Below, piece by piece: positions 45,007 through 53,677 of a stretch of DNA of 64,000 nt. Source of the stretch: an uncultured Prevotellaceae bacterium. GTDB lineage: Bacteria > Bacteroidota > Bacteroidia > Bacteroidales > Bacteroidaceae. Every line of letters begins with the position of its first letter. The first letter of the stretch is position 1. Made by a program: the position numbers and the translations under genes. The DNA is taken from positions 1 to 64,000 of the forward strand of contig CACYQD010000002.1 in NCBI GenBank assembly GCA_902776475.1, read 5' to 3'. The notes beneath the pieces were generated by a model, which saw only the letters and a program-made list of their open reading frames with translations, had not been told where the DNA came from and made no database searches.

Positions 45007-46607
45007 TGTTGTTCGGATTTAGAGGTTCGTGGTCTCAGGTAGATACAATCGAGATACATCTCACGAGCGTAAGAGGATGTCTCGCGTGCCAGGATGGAGC
45101 ATTGGATCTTGACGGAGACCTTGATGTCGTTTTGGTCGTAGTTGCAGGCAGGGAAGTGGAAGTTCTCGGCAAGCACCACGGTATCCACCCGCTCTGGGTC
45201 GCTCTTGAACTGCACGTTGTCGCAATTGAACGACATGGCCTGGCCCAGAGAGTCGACATAGTTGATCGTGGCCCTGAACTTGCATGGGCGCATATTGGGG
45301 TTGTTGGGGTTGTCGACGGTCTTAGGCAGGATGATGGCACACACGTCATAATCGCCGCTGAGGGTGTTGTTGACCCTGTAGGTCAGTTCCCAGTTGGAGG
45401 TAGCCGTGCGTGGCACGACATGCAGGTATCCACCCTTGGAGATGCTGTCGGCCGTCAGGTGGCGGATGTTGTAGGTACAGTCCTTTTCCGTTGTGATGAG
45501 GTAGGTAGCCTCGCCCTCGCTCCAGATTTCCTTGAAGTAGGTCTGAATCGGTGTGAAAGGCCATTCCTGCGTGATGAAGAGTGAACCGTTGCTGCAATCC
45601 TCCAGTTGTGCGCCTGACATGATGCCTCCCGCAGCGAAGGGCTTGTAGAAGACATGACGCTCAGGTGTCGTACGGGTGTATTGGACGGAGATCAACGAGT
45701 CTTGCGCTGATTTCTGGTCACTCATATTGAAGATGGCGTCATCGAGCAAGGCCCTGATGGTCCAATAGTTCTGGATAGAGTCGCGCTTGAGCACCGTCTG
45801 GTCATACTTGAAATAGTTGGTGGCCTCTTTCCAGGCTTTCTGCCATCCCTGGTTGGTGGGCACCACCATCAAGTAGGTGGAGTCCTCGGCGTCGATATAG
45901 CCGATGCGCTGCAGCATCCGGTTGTATTCCACGACCACCGAATCGACATAGACAGGCACACCTTCGACGATACCGCTGGAGACCGAGAGGTCCGGATCGA
46001 GATAATCTTCCTCGTAGAGACGGAGGTGGCGCCCGATCTCACTCAACTGGTCCTTGTCGCAGAGTGCCTCATAGATGCAGTAGCGGTAAGGCAGAGGACG
46101 CTCGGTGATATGGAGGACACCGTTCTTGGCAGGCACGTTGGGGTTGACCACCTTGACGCCTTCGATGCCATCGGGACCGATCTGGACATACTTGGAATTG
46201 AGCAAGAGCATGTTGTTGTTCTCGGGGGTGACAGACCGCAGCGTACGCGACAGGTGGTTGAGAACGAAGAATTTCTCGACCACGGAGTCACCCTGGTTGG
46301 TCTGCACCAGACTGAGAAGCGAGTCGCGGTTGAAGGTGCCGTTGACCGGTGCGACGACCGTGAAGGACTGTTTGCCATCGAGCAGGTCGGCATAGCTCAC
46401 CGCCGTCTTTTTGTGCATTCTGAAAACCTTGGTCTGCTCCATCACCTGACAGAAGTCGCTCAGTTGCGGATTCGCCTTGAGTTGTTGCCAGAGGGTGGCA
46501 TTGGCCCCCTCGACCTCAGAATCCACGTAGTGCTCATCCCAGTCGGCGCACCCATAGAGGAAGCAGACAGCGCTGAACGCGCAGATGATATGTTTGTAAT
46601 TCATCAT
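45003..46607 (-). CDS. Fasciclin-domain lipoprotein (third of the PUL)
   Basis: A 534-residue lipoprotein (lipobox FLYGC, Cys20) with FAS1-like segments: QSFTVVAPVNGTF...VVEKFFVLNHL...KNGVLHITERPLP (about 75-175), and a second copy with VVPTNQGWQKAWKEA (about 245-360). A C-terminal beta-sandwich about 390-534 (GDYDVCAIILPK) follows. FAS1 domains mediate binding; in PULs of Bacteroidetes they accompany SusC/D at the surface. It overlaps SusC2 by 4 bp and lies 33 bp after the second fasciclin gene, so all belong to one operon. Ligand unknown. Confidence 0.85.
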   Translation of the reverse strand: MMNYKHIICAFSAVCFLYGCADWDEHYVDSEVEGANATLWQQLKANPQLSDFCQVMEQTKVFRMHKKTAVSYADLLDGKQSFTVVAPVNGTFNRDSLLSLVQTNQGDSVVEKFFVLNHLSRTLRSVTPENNNMLLLNSKYVQIGPDGIEGVKVVNPNVPAKNGVLHITERPLPYRYCIYEALCDKDQLSEIGRHLRLYEEDYLDPDLSVSSGIVEGVPVYVDSVVVEYNRMLQRIGYIDAEDSTYLMVVPTNQGWQKAWKEATNYFKYDQTVLKRDSIQNYWTIRALLDDAIFNMSDQKSAQDSLISVQYTRTTPERHVFYKPFAAGGIMSGAQLEDCSNGSLFITQEWPFTPIQTYFKEIWSEGEATYLITTEKDCTYNIRHLTADSISKGGYLHVVPRTATSNWELTYRVNNTLSGDYDVCAIILPKTVDNPNNPNMRPCKFRATINYVDSLGQAMSFNCDNVQFKSDPERVDTVVLAENFHFPACNYDQNDIKVSVKIQCSILARETSSYAREMYLDCIYLRPRTSKSEQQ

Positions 46608-46640
46608 CGTGATAGTTGACTTATTGTGATTGTTCTGTAT

Positions 46641-48617
46641 TTAATGAGTATCTTCTCCCTCAGGACTTCCATAGACACTCTTCGGGCAGAGTTCGATATA
46701 GTCGAAGGACCAGTATCTGTCCGGATCGTCGAGCACCTGGCGGAACCGCAGGTGATAGGTCTTGTTGGAATCGAGATACTTCGTGGCGAGGATACGGCGG
46801 AGCGGACTGAGCGTGCGCATCGTGTCGTCGCCGCCACCAGGATGCCAGCAGTCCATCGACTTCATGTATCCGCGGTTGTGCATGGCCTTGTCGTTGGCCC
46901 TGTTCTCCTCCTCGTCTTCCGTGTCGGCCACGGCACCGATGGAGGGATCACCGCCCCACACGCGGAGGTCGATGGGGATACCACAGGGCTCATTCTCCAG
47001 ATAGACCTGGATGACGCCGCGCTCCTCACCCGGAGTGTAGCCCAACCTGACCTCATAGGTGCCCGTGGGCACAGGCGGGAGTTTGAATGTCACGTCGAAG
47101 ACGCCACTGACGCAGACGGCGTTGGCCTGGTAGGAGTGCCAGTAATCGACATCGCTGTGCACACCGACGAAGGTCTCCTTGCTGATGGTCCAGTCAGTGA
47201 TATATCCCTGTTTGAATCCCGTGAGGATATCCTCTCCATAGCGGCCACGTCCGTTGCAGTTCATGAAGTCAGGACTGAGCACCGTGGCGTCGATGCGGAT
47301 GCGCCGGTTGAGCACGACATCACGCACCTGCGTGGTATAAGCCAGGATATCGTCGAGGTAATGGTAAACACCATTGAGGGCATTCTGCTCGGTCGTTCCA
47401 GACTCTGAGGGTGAGAGCACCTTGACGCCGGGGATGAACACTCCGCGCTCGGCTCTGTTCTGGACACCCCTGCGGTTGATGAACAAACCTGCCGGTGGTC
47501 CTGCGAAGCGCATGATGGTGCCCGGGCACATCGTCTCATAATACTCCTCGGGATCGATGAGTTTGGTGTCGAGGCAACGCTCGCGGATGGTGCCGGAGAC
47601 GACCCAACTGTTGTACTGTCCCACGCGCGGGAGCAGGTGATAGCTCACGAAGCGGTTGAGCGGGTTCTTGCGGTGCTTGGGGTTGTCGTCATAGAGACCG
47701 GCATCCTCGGGATAGGTCTCATCATACACTTTCTTGGCATAAGCCTTCAGGTCATCCATGTTGTGAATGCCATGGCGCGCATAGACGGAGTCGGGTTCGA
47801 CAAACGCCGTGTATTTGAAGTAGCGTTTTCCCACCCAGAACGTACGGGTGTAGAGAGCGGATCCACTGGTGCATCGCTCCATCGTACCCGTATAGACCGA
47901 GTCATCTTCACAGGAGTAGGTCTCGTCGATGTACTTGGTCAGGGAGTCGGCCATACCCGTCAGTTGGAGAGCCTGCGAGAAAAGGGTGAGAGCAGGATCT
48001 TCCTCGATCTTGTCTGCGAGCAGCATGCTGCTGGAAGCGATGGTGTTGTTGATCACGTGCACCACACCATTGGTCACGGAGTCGTCACGCTCCACCACGC
48101 GCGAGTTCTTATTAATATAATAGACGAGTTTGTTGTTGTTAGTCACGTCCGAGTCAGACGACAGCACGATGTAGGCGTCGTCCATATTGAGTTCCGGCAG
48201 CGCGCCCTCACCGATATCGGTGGTGAAGAAGGCACCCTTCTTGATGATATGCGTGCGGGCCAGCGTGTCGCAGGTCTCAACGGGAATCTGGTCGATGCTG
48301 CTGTATCCATTGCGCTGGAGGTAGCGCTCCACGCCCTCATTGGTCGGTGCGAAGAGGGTGTATCTGAGCAGACCGGCGCTGCTGTAAGTGCCGTAAGTGG
48401 AGAGCATGGAGTAATACGGCGTCCGCTTGAGGATGCCGATGAACTCGCTGAACAGTTCCGGGCGCTCCTCGAGAAACTCAGCTGCCGTGAGTTTGGTCGA
48501 AGCGTAGTAGTTGTCAGGCACATCGTCATCGTTATCGACACAGGCTGTGAATGTCGTACTGAGGGAACAGCCAACAAGACAGCTGACGAGAAAATACTTT
48601 ATACTTTTAGTCATCAT
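46641..48617 (-). CDS. Fasciclin-domain lipoprotein (second of the PUL)
   Basis: A 658-residue lipoprotein; the likely lipobox is TFTAC, around Cys26. A FAS1 domain occupies about 45-195, with RYTLFAPTNEGVERYL, ARTHIIKKGAFF and GVVHVINNTI. A second FAS1-like part and a C-terminal beta-sandwich (about 500-658, PVPTGTYEVRLGYTP...NKTYHLRFRQVL) follow. It comes 27 bp after the first susD gene. A surface glycan-binding or scaffold role is inferred from the context only. Confidence 0.85.
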   Translation of the reverse strand: MMTKSIKYFLVSCLVGCSLSTTFTACVDNDDDVPDNYYASTKLTAAEFLEERPELFSEFIGILKRTPYYSMLSTYGTYSSAGLLRYTLFAPTNEGVERYLQRNGYSSIDQIPVETCDTLARTHIIKKGAFFTTDIGEGALPELNMDDAYIVLSSDSDVTNNNKLVYYINKNSRVVERDDSVTNGVVHVINNTIASSSMLLADKIEEDPALTLFSQALQLTGMADSLTKYIDETYSCEDDSVYTGTMERCTSGSALYTRTFWVGKRYFKYTAFVEPDSVYARHGIHNMDDLKAYAKKVYDETYPEDAGLYDDNPKHRKNPLNRFVSYHLLPRVGQYNSWVVSGTIRERCLDTKLIDPEEYYETMCPGTIMRFAGPPAGLFINRRGVQNRAERGVFIPGVKVLSPSESGTTEQNALNGVYHYLDDILAYTTQVRDVVLNRRIRIDATVLSPDFMNCNGRGRYGEDILTGFKQGYITDWTISKETFVGVHSDVDYWHSYQANAVCVSGVFDVTFKLPPVPTGTYEVRLGYTPGEERGVIQVYLENEPCGIPIDLRVWGGDPSIGAVADTEDEEENRANDKAMHNRGYMKSMDCWHPGGGDDTMRTLSPLRRILATKYLDSNKTYHLRFRQVLDDPDRYWSFDYIELCPKSVYGSPEGEDTH

Positions 48618-48644
48618 AACTTGATCTGTTTTGCTAATGATTGA

Positions 48645-50330
48645 TTACCTCGTAAGTTCGGAATCCTCGCCTGTGGTGAAGGCTGGGTTTTGCTGGAGCA
48701 GAGGATTGACCTTCAGTTCATTCTTCGCATACGGGAAGTAAATGATGTTGGGGTCAGCCAATTTGATCTTGATGGCATTGACATTCTCAATATACTTGCG
48801 CGAAGCCAGTGAGATGAGGCGGGAGTTGTCGCCGTCGCGCCGTGCGAAGCGCACCAGGTCGAACCACCGTTTTCCCTCGAAGACAAACTCACGCTGCCTT
48901 TCTTCGAGGAGGAGGTCCTCCATGGCAGGTTTGGAGTCGATATAGTCTTCTTTCTTCAAGGTACTGCTTCTTGTTCCGCCCACGGCGTCGTTGGCCCTCT
49001 TGTTGACAATGTCGATCAGGGCGAAAGCCTCGGCGAGGTCTCCCTCGTTGTTACGCTCGATTAGGGCCTCGGCCTTGATGAGGATCATGTCGCTCAAGCG
49101 ATACAGGATCCAGTTGGCGTCGCTGCTTGAACGTCTTGAACTTGACAGTTGCAGGTCTTTCTCTGTGGCCACGTTCTGTGTGCTGTAGTTCACCTGCCTG
49201 CGGGTATATTTGCTGATGGTGTAGCGTGAGTTGGTGAGTTCCGAAGACTCGTATGCCCTGCCGTCGGTGCGCTTGAACACGTTGTTGGTGCCCAGAGCGA
49301 CATCCTTGAAGAGGAAGTCAGGAGCACTCAGGCGTCCCAGGGTATTGTTGTTGTCACCATAGTAACTGCTCACCCAGGAGTTCTGCTGGCTTTGGTTGGA
49401 ACGGAAATAGAGCTCGAAGATGCTCTCGAAGGAGTTGCCTTCTCCGAATATCTCGTTGTATGTGTTTCCGCAGGTCGTGGAACCGACCGGTTTCTCCAGG
49501 ATCATGGGGATGCTGTCGATCAGGTCGATGTTGTTGACGTTGCCCATGCGCTCCACCATGTCGCTGTACTGCTGGCGCTTGAAGTCAATCACCATGTCGC
49601 AGTAGCGGATGGCGTTGTTCCAGTCACCTTTCCAGAGGTAGAGGTCGGCCAGCAGCGCATATATAGCCCAGCGAGTGATCTTGCTGGAGTTCTGGTAGGC
49701 GTTGGGACTCTCGTCGGTGTAGTAACGTCTCACGGCATCATTCTTGACCAGCTCGAGGTTTTCGATCAGGGAGTCGAGCACAGCGTCAAACGAAGAGGCC
49801 GGCAAGACGTACTCCTGTGAGTCATCGATGCTCGGGGCTGTGGAATACGGCACGTTCCTGAACGTACGTATCAGATAGAAGTAGCACAAAGCCCTGATGG
49901 TGGAAACCTCAGCGATATTGGCTTTCATCTCCTCCATCGTGTAGTTGGGGTCGATTTCCTGCACACCCGGTGCATAATGGCAGACGGTGTTGCAGCGGTT
50001 GATGGCCTCATAGAACTTACCCCAGTTGCACATGGGGTTGGAGGGCAGCAGGTTTTCCTTGAGGATCTCATTGATCTCGTCAGGCACGTTGGCACCCATC
50101 CTGAGGTTGTCGGAGCGCAGCTCTCCCCACACACCCATGCGGGTGAGGCAGTCGCTGTGCTCAAGTGTCTCGTAGCAACTGTTGACCACGCTCATCACGT
50201 CGCCCTTCTCCGTCCAGTAGTTCTCCAGCACCACCTCATTCATCGGCAGAATATCGAGGAAGTCTGAACATCCTGTCATGCCCAGCGACAGGCAGACAGC
50301 GAGTATGGTATGTTTCAACTTTTCTATCAT
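48645..50330 (-). CDS. SusD-like surface glycan-binding lipoprotein (first pair)
   Basis: A 561-residue RagB/SusD lipoprotein (lipobox GMTGC, Cys21) that would bind glycans over the SusC1 channel. Family features include CSDFLDILPMNEVVLENYW near the start, ALCYFYLIRTFRNVPYSTAP around 155-180, and the C-terminal ERQREFVFEGKRWFDLVRFAR. It lies 31 bp after SusC1. Substrate unknown, but it is encoded in the same operon as the GH98-linked system. Confidence 0.94.
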   Translation of the reverse strand: MIEKLKHTILAVCLSLGMTGCSDFLDILPMNEVVLENYWTEKGDVMSVVNSCYETLEHSDCLTRMGVWGELRSDNLRMGANVPDEINEILKENLLPSNPMCNWGKFYEAINRCNTVCHYAPGVQEIDPNYTMEEMKANIAEVSTIRALCYFYLIRTFRNVPYSTAPSIDDSQEYVLPASSFDAVLDSLIENLELVKNDAVRRYYTDESPNAYQNSSKITRWAIYALLADLYLWKGDWNNAIRYCDMVIDFKRQQYSDMVERMGNVNNIDLIDSIPMILEKPVGSTTCGNTYNEIFGEGNSFESIFELYFRSNQSQQNSWVSSYYGDNNNTLGRLSAPDFLFKDVALGTNNVFKRTDGRAYESSELTNSRYTISKYTRRQVNYSTQNVATEKDLQLSSSRRSSSDANWILYRLSDMILIKAEALIERNNEGDLAEAFALIDIVNKRANDAVGGTRSSTLKKEDYIDSKPAMEDLLLEERQREFVFEGKRWFDLVRFARRDGDNSRLISLASRKYIENVNAIKIKLADPNIIYFPYAKNELKVNPLLQQNPAFTTGEDSELTR

Positions 50331-50361
50331 AGTCTTTCAAGTGTCTAAATGAAGTAATGAC

Positions 50362-53300
50362 TTAGAACATAATGGTAATACCTCCCGTGAATGACTTGGA
50401 GCGCGGTGTCTTGGCTCCGTCGGTGACGATACCCATCGAACCGTAGCCCACCTCGGGGTCAGCCCCGGAGTATTTGGTCAGGCAGAACAGGTTGTTGGCA
50501 GAGAGGTAGAAACTCACCTGATGGAGACCCCATCGCTTGATGATTTTCGGATCGAGAGAATAGCTGAGCTGCGTGTAGTTGAGTCGGATGAAGGATCCGT
50601 CCTCCACGAAACGGTCTGAACCCAGCCAGTTGTAACCTGTCTGGCGGAGTGCGCGCGGAATCTCGGTGACGTCACCCTCCACACGCCAGCGCCAGTTGAC
50701 GGCACGGCTTTGGTTGTTGTTGTCATACATTTTCTCCACTTCCATGCGTGCGGCGTTGATGATCTTGTTGCCGTAGCGGAAGTTGAACTGGTTGTTGAGG
50801 GTGAGGCGTCCGAAATTGAGCTTGAATCCAAAACCTCCGGTGAACTTCGGCAGGGAAGAACCCAGATAGACGATATCGAGTTCGTTGATCTGTCCGTCGT
50901 GGTTCACATCCTCGTAGATGGCATCGCCGCCGCGGAACTCATAGTTGACCGATCCTGCGCAGAACATCATGGGTTTGGTCATGTTGTTCTCGTCGAGGAT
51001 CACCACACCGTCCTTGTCGCGTGCGACAGGGGCATTCGGTCCGCTGATGCCCTTGATTTCCTCGGGAGAGTAGTCGGAGTCCTGATAGACGCCCTTGTAG
51101 CGGAAACCATAGATACTACCCATGGCCGTATTGAGTTCCACCCTTGAGAGGTAAGAACCGTTGCTGCGGTTGAACTCATGGTTGAGGCTGGCCAGACAGG
51201 TCTCGTCCATGGCCGTGATCTCATTCTTGTTGTTGGCGAAGGTGACATTGAAATCGACGCTGAACTTTCCAGCCCGGATGATGCGGTTGCCGTTGATATT
51301 GAACTCCCATCCCACGTTTTTCATGTCGCCCACGTTCTGGTAAGACAAGGAGGAGTATCCCGAAGACGTGGGGATTCCCCTGTTGCCCATCAACAGGTCG
51401 GTGGTGTATTGTCTGTAGAACTCCACGTTACCCGAGATCCTATCGTTGAAGAAACCGTAATCGATACCGACGTTGTAGGTCTCCTTCTGTTCCCATTTCA
51501 GGTTCTTGAGCTGGATGTTCTGCGGGTAGATGCTTCGCTCGTTCATGTAGCCGCTGCCGTTGGCATACTTGCTGAAGTAGAGGTACTCTGCTCCCGGCTG
51601 CTTACCCACGATACCCCAACCCGGACGGATGGAGAGCGTGGAGATCCATGGCAGGTGCTCAGTCATGAAATGCTCCTTGTGGATGTTCCAACGGATGGAG
51701 AAAGCGGGGAAGTTACCCCATCGCTGACTGGAGCCGAACTTGGTGCTGCCGTCGCGGCGTACGGAGAAGTCTGCCACATAACGTCCCTTGTAGGCATAGT
51801 GTGCGGAGTAGGTGAAGTAGATGCTTCTCGACTGTCCGCTGCCGGTATTGATACCGTCGATGATGCCTGGAGCCGCCGGACTGGTGATGGTGCCGGAGGG
51901 CAGACCCCACTCCACGGTGCTTTGTGAGCTGGACTTACCGCTGGAGAGCTGTCCGCGCAGCATCATCATCAAGGAGTGGTCTTTGTTTTTGAACACCGGG
52001 GTAAACGTCAGGGTATGGGTGGTGGTGACACCGAAGTTCTTCGACGAGTTGGCCGTTGTCCTGTTGCTCTGCTTGTTCTGGCTGTCGTTCCATCCCGTGG
52101 TACTGAGAGAGAGCGGCATGAACGTGTCCTCATAGCGGTTGAAGATATTGAAGACCACCTTTCCCTCATAGCTGAGCCTGGTTTGATGCTCAGCCAGACC
52201 GAGCAGGTTGTAGCGCAGTTTGAACTCTGGTTCAATGTTGTAGCTGGTCTCATGGTTTTTGGCCTCATGAGCCAAAGCCACCGGATTCTGCTTGTTCAAC
52301 TGGTCGCGCAACTGGCTCGACACCGTCGGGAGCATGCTGTAATACTCGTTGAGGTCGTTGCCGTCCTTGTCCTGCTCATAGACAGAGAGGTTGGGCATGC
52401 GCGTATAGGCGATGGCCAGCAGGTCGCCGTTGTTTCTCTGGTTCTTGGTATAGGTGAGGGCGATGTTGGTCTCGATCTTGATGCGGTCGCTCACGAAATA
52501 GTCGAGGTTGACACGTGAGGTGAAACGGTCGAGTTGCTGTTTGATGATAGAACCCGTCTCATGGTCGTAGCCGGCACCGATACGGAAGTGGGCCTTCTCG
52601 CCACCACCGGTCAGAGCGAGGTAATGGTTCTGTCTCCATCCTATCTGCTTGACCTCCTTCAACCAGTCGGTGTTGTTGTTGTACATCTCATACTCCGGGA
52701 AGCTGGGATTGTAGTTGATTTCAGGGATGTTGCTGGAGGCATCGCTCATCGAAGGATTGAAATATTCCTCCTTGAGCAGCATGGTGTATTCATCGCCGTT
52801 GAGCATCTTGTATCCCATAGGCTGGTAAGTGCCGGTCAGTCGGTAGCTGTAGGTGGCTCTTGTGGCGCCACGCGTACCACGCTTGGTCTTGATCTCGATC
52901 ACACCGTTTGAACCCTGCGAACCCCAGATGGCCGTTGCGGCGGCATCCTTGAGCACGGAGATGCTCTCGATGTCCTCCGGGTTGACGTTGAGGAGTTCGG
53001 CGAATTTCTCCTCGTTGGCCGAAGAGAAGTCGAATTCGTTGACGTTGTTTGACCACACGTTGCCATCGACCACAATGAGCGGTTCACTTGAACCGTTGAT
53101 ACTCGACACACCACGCAGGCGCATGGAAGTTCCCGAACCAAGGTTACCGGAATTGGCCACGATGTCAAGACCTGCGATACGTCCCTGGAGGGCCTCATCG
53201 ACTGTGGTGATGGCCAAACCGGTGAACTCGGTCATGCTGATGCTCTCCCGGGCAGCCGAGATCTCGTCCACGGGGATGGCGAGTCCGGAACCCTGTGCCC

Positions 53301-53667
53301 TGCGCTTGGACACGACCACCACCTCGTCGATCTGCTCCACGTCGGACATGGTGATCTCGTAGCGGTGCTGGTTGATGGGTTTGGTGACGGTTTTGTAACC
53401 GACATAGGAGAAGCGAATCTTGTCTTTCGGGTTCTTGAGCTTGAAGGAGAAGTTGCCGTTGATGTCTGTCACGGCCGACGCCTGGATACGGTTGGCCGCA
53501 TCGATTTCCACCACGTTGGCACCGATGACCGCGCCATAGGAGTCTGTCACTGTACCGCTGATGATATCGCCTGCGCTTTGCGCGTAGGTACAGACAACCG
53601 ATAACTGGAGACAGGTGATGACCATCCCCACTATTTTCTTGAATCTATTTGTTGCCATAGTCGTCAT
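50362..53667 (-). CDS. SusC-like TonB-dependent outer-membrane transporter (first pair)
   Basis: A 1101-residue SusC/RagA-family transporter; MATNRF three codons in is an equally good start. Signal peptide about 1-30. A carboxypeptidase-like regulatory domain (about 35-115, ISGTVTDSYGAVIGANVVE) is followed by the linker IDEVVVVSKRR. The plug holds DIESISVLKDAAATAIWGSQGSNGVIEIKTKRG, and a 22-strand-type barrel runs to the end. No STN signalling domain precedes it, so coupling to a FecR-type anti-sigma factor is unlikely. It starts 10 bp after the first fasciclin gene. Confidence 0.95.
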   Translation of the reverse strand: MTTMATNRFKKIVGMVITCLQLSVVCTYAQSAGDIISGTVTDSYGAVIGANVVEIDAANRIQASAVTDINGNFSFKLKNPKDKIRFSYVGYKTVTKPINQHRYEITMSDVEQIDEVVVVSKRRAQGSGLAIPVDEISAARESISMTEFTGLAITTVDEALQGRIAGLDIVANSGNLGSGTSMRLRGVSSINGSSEPLIVVDGNVWSNNVNEFDFSSANEEKFAELLNVNPEDIESISVLKDAAATAIWGSQGSNGVIEIKTKRGTRGATRATYSYRLTGTYQPMGYKMLNGDEYTMLLKEEYFNPSMSDASSNIPEINYNPSFPEYEMYNNNTDWLKEVKQIGWRQNHYLALTGGGEKAHFRIGAGYDHETGSIIKQQLDRFTSRVNLDYFVSDRIKIETNIALTYTKNQRNNGDLLAIAYTRMPNLSVYEQDKDGNDLNEYYSMLPTVSSQLRDQLNKQNPVALAHEAKNHETSYNIEPEFKLRYNLLGLAEHQTRLSYEGKVVFNIFNRYEDTFMPLSLSTTGWNDSQNKQSNRTTANSSKNFGVTTTHTLTFTPVFKNKDHSLMMMLRGQLSSGKSSSQSTVEWGLPSGTITSPAAPGIIDGINTGSGQSRSIYFTYSAHYAYKGRYVADFSVRRDGSTKFGSSQRWGNFPAFSIRWNIHKEHFMTEHLPWISTLSIRPGWGIVGKQPGAEYLYFSKYANGSGYMNERSIYPQNIQLKNLKWEQKETYNVGIDYGFFNDRISGNVEFYRQYTTDLLMGNRGIPTSSGYSSLSYQNVGDMKNVGWEFNINGNRIIRAGKFSVDFNVTFANNKNEITAMDETCLASLNHEFNRSNGSYLSRVELNTAMGSIYGFRYKGVYQDSDYSPEEIKGISGPNAPVARDKDGVVILDENNMTKPMMFCAGSVNYEFRGGDAIYEDVNHDGQINELDIVYLGSSLPKFTGGFGFKLNFGRLTLNNQFNFRYGNKIINAARMEVEKMYDNNNQSRAVNWRWRVEGDVTEIPRALRQTGYNWLGSDRFVEDGSFIRLNYTQLSYSLDPKIIKRWGLHQVSFYLSANNLFCLTKYSGADPEVGYGSMGIVTDGAKTPRSKSFTGGITIMF

Positions 53668-53677
53668 GTTTCAAATC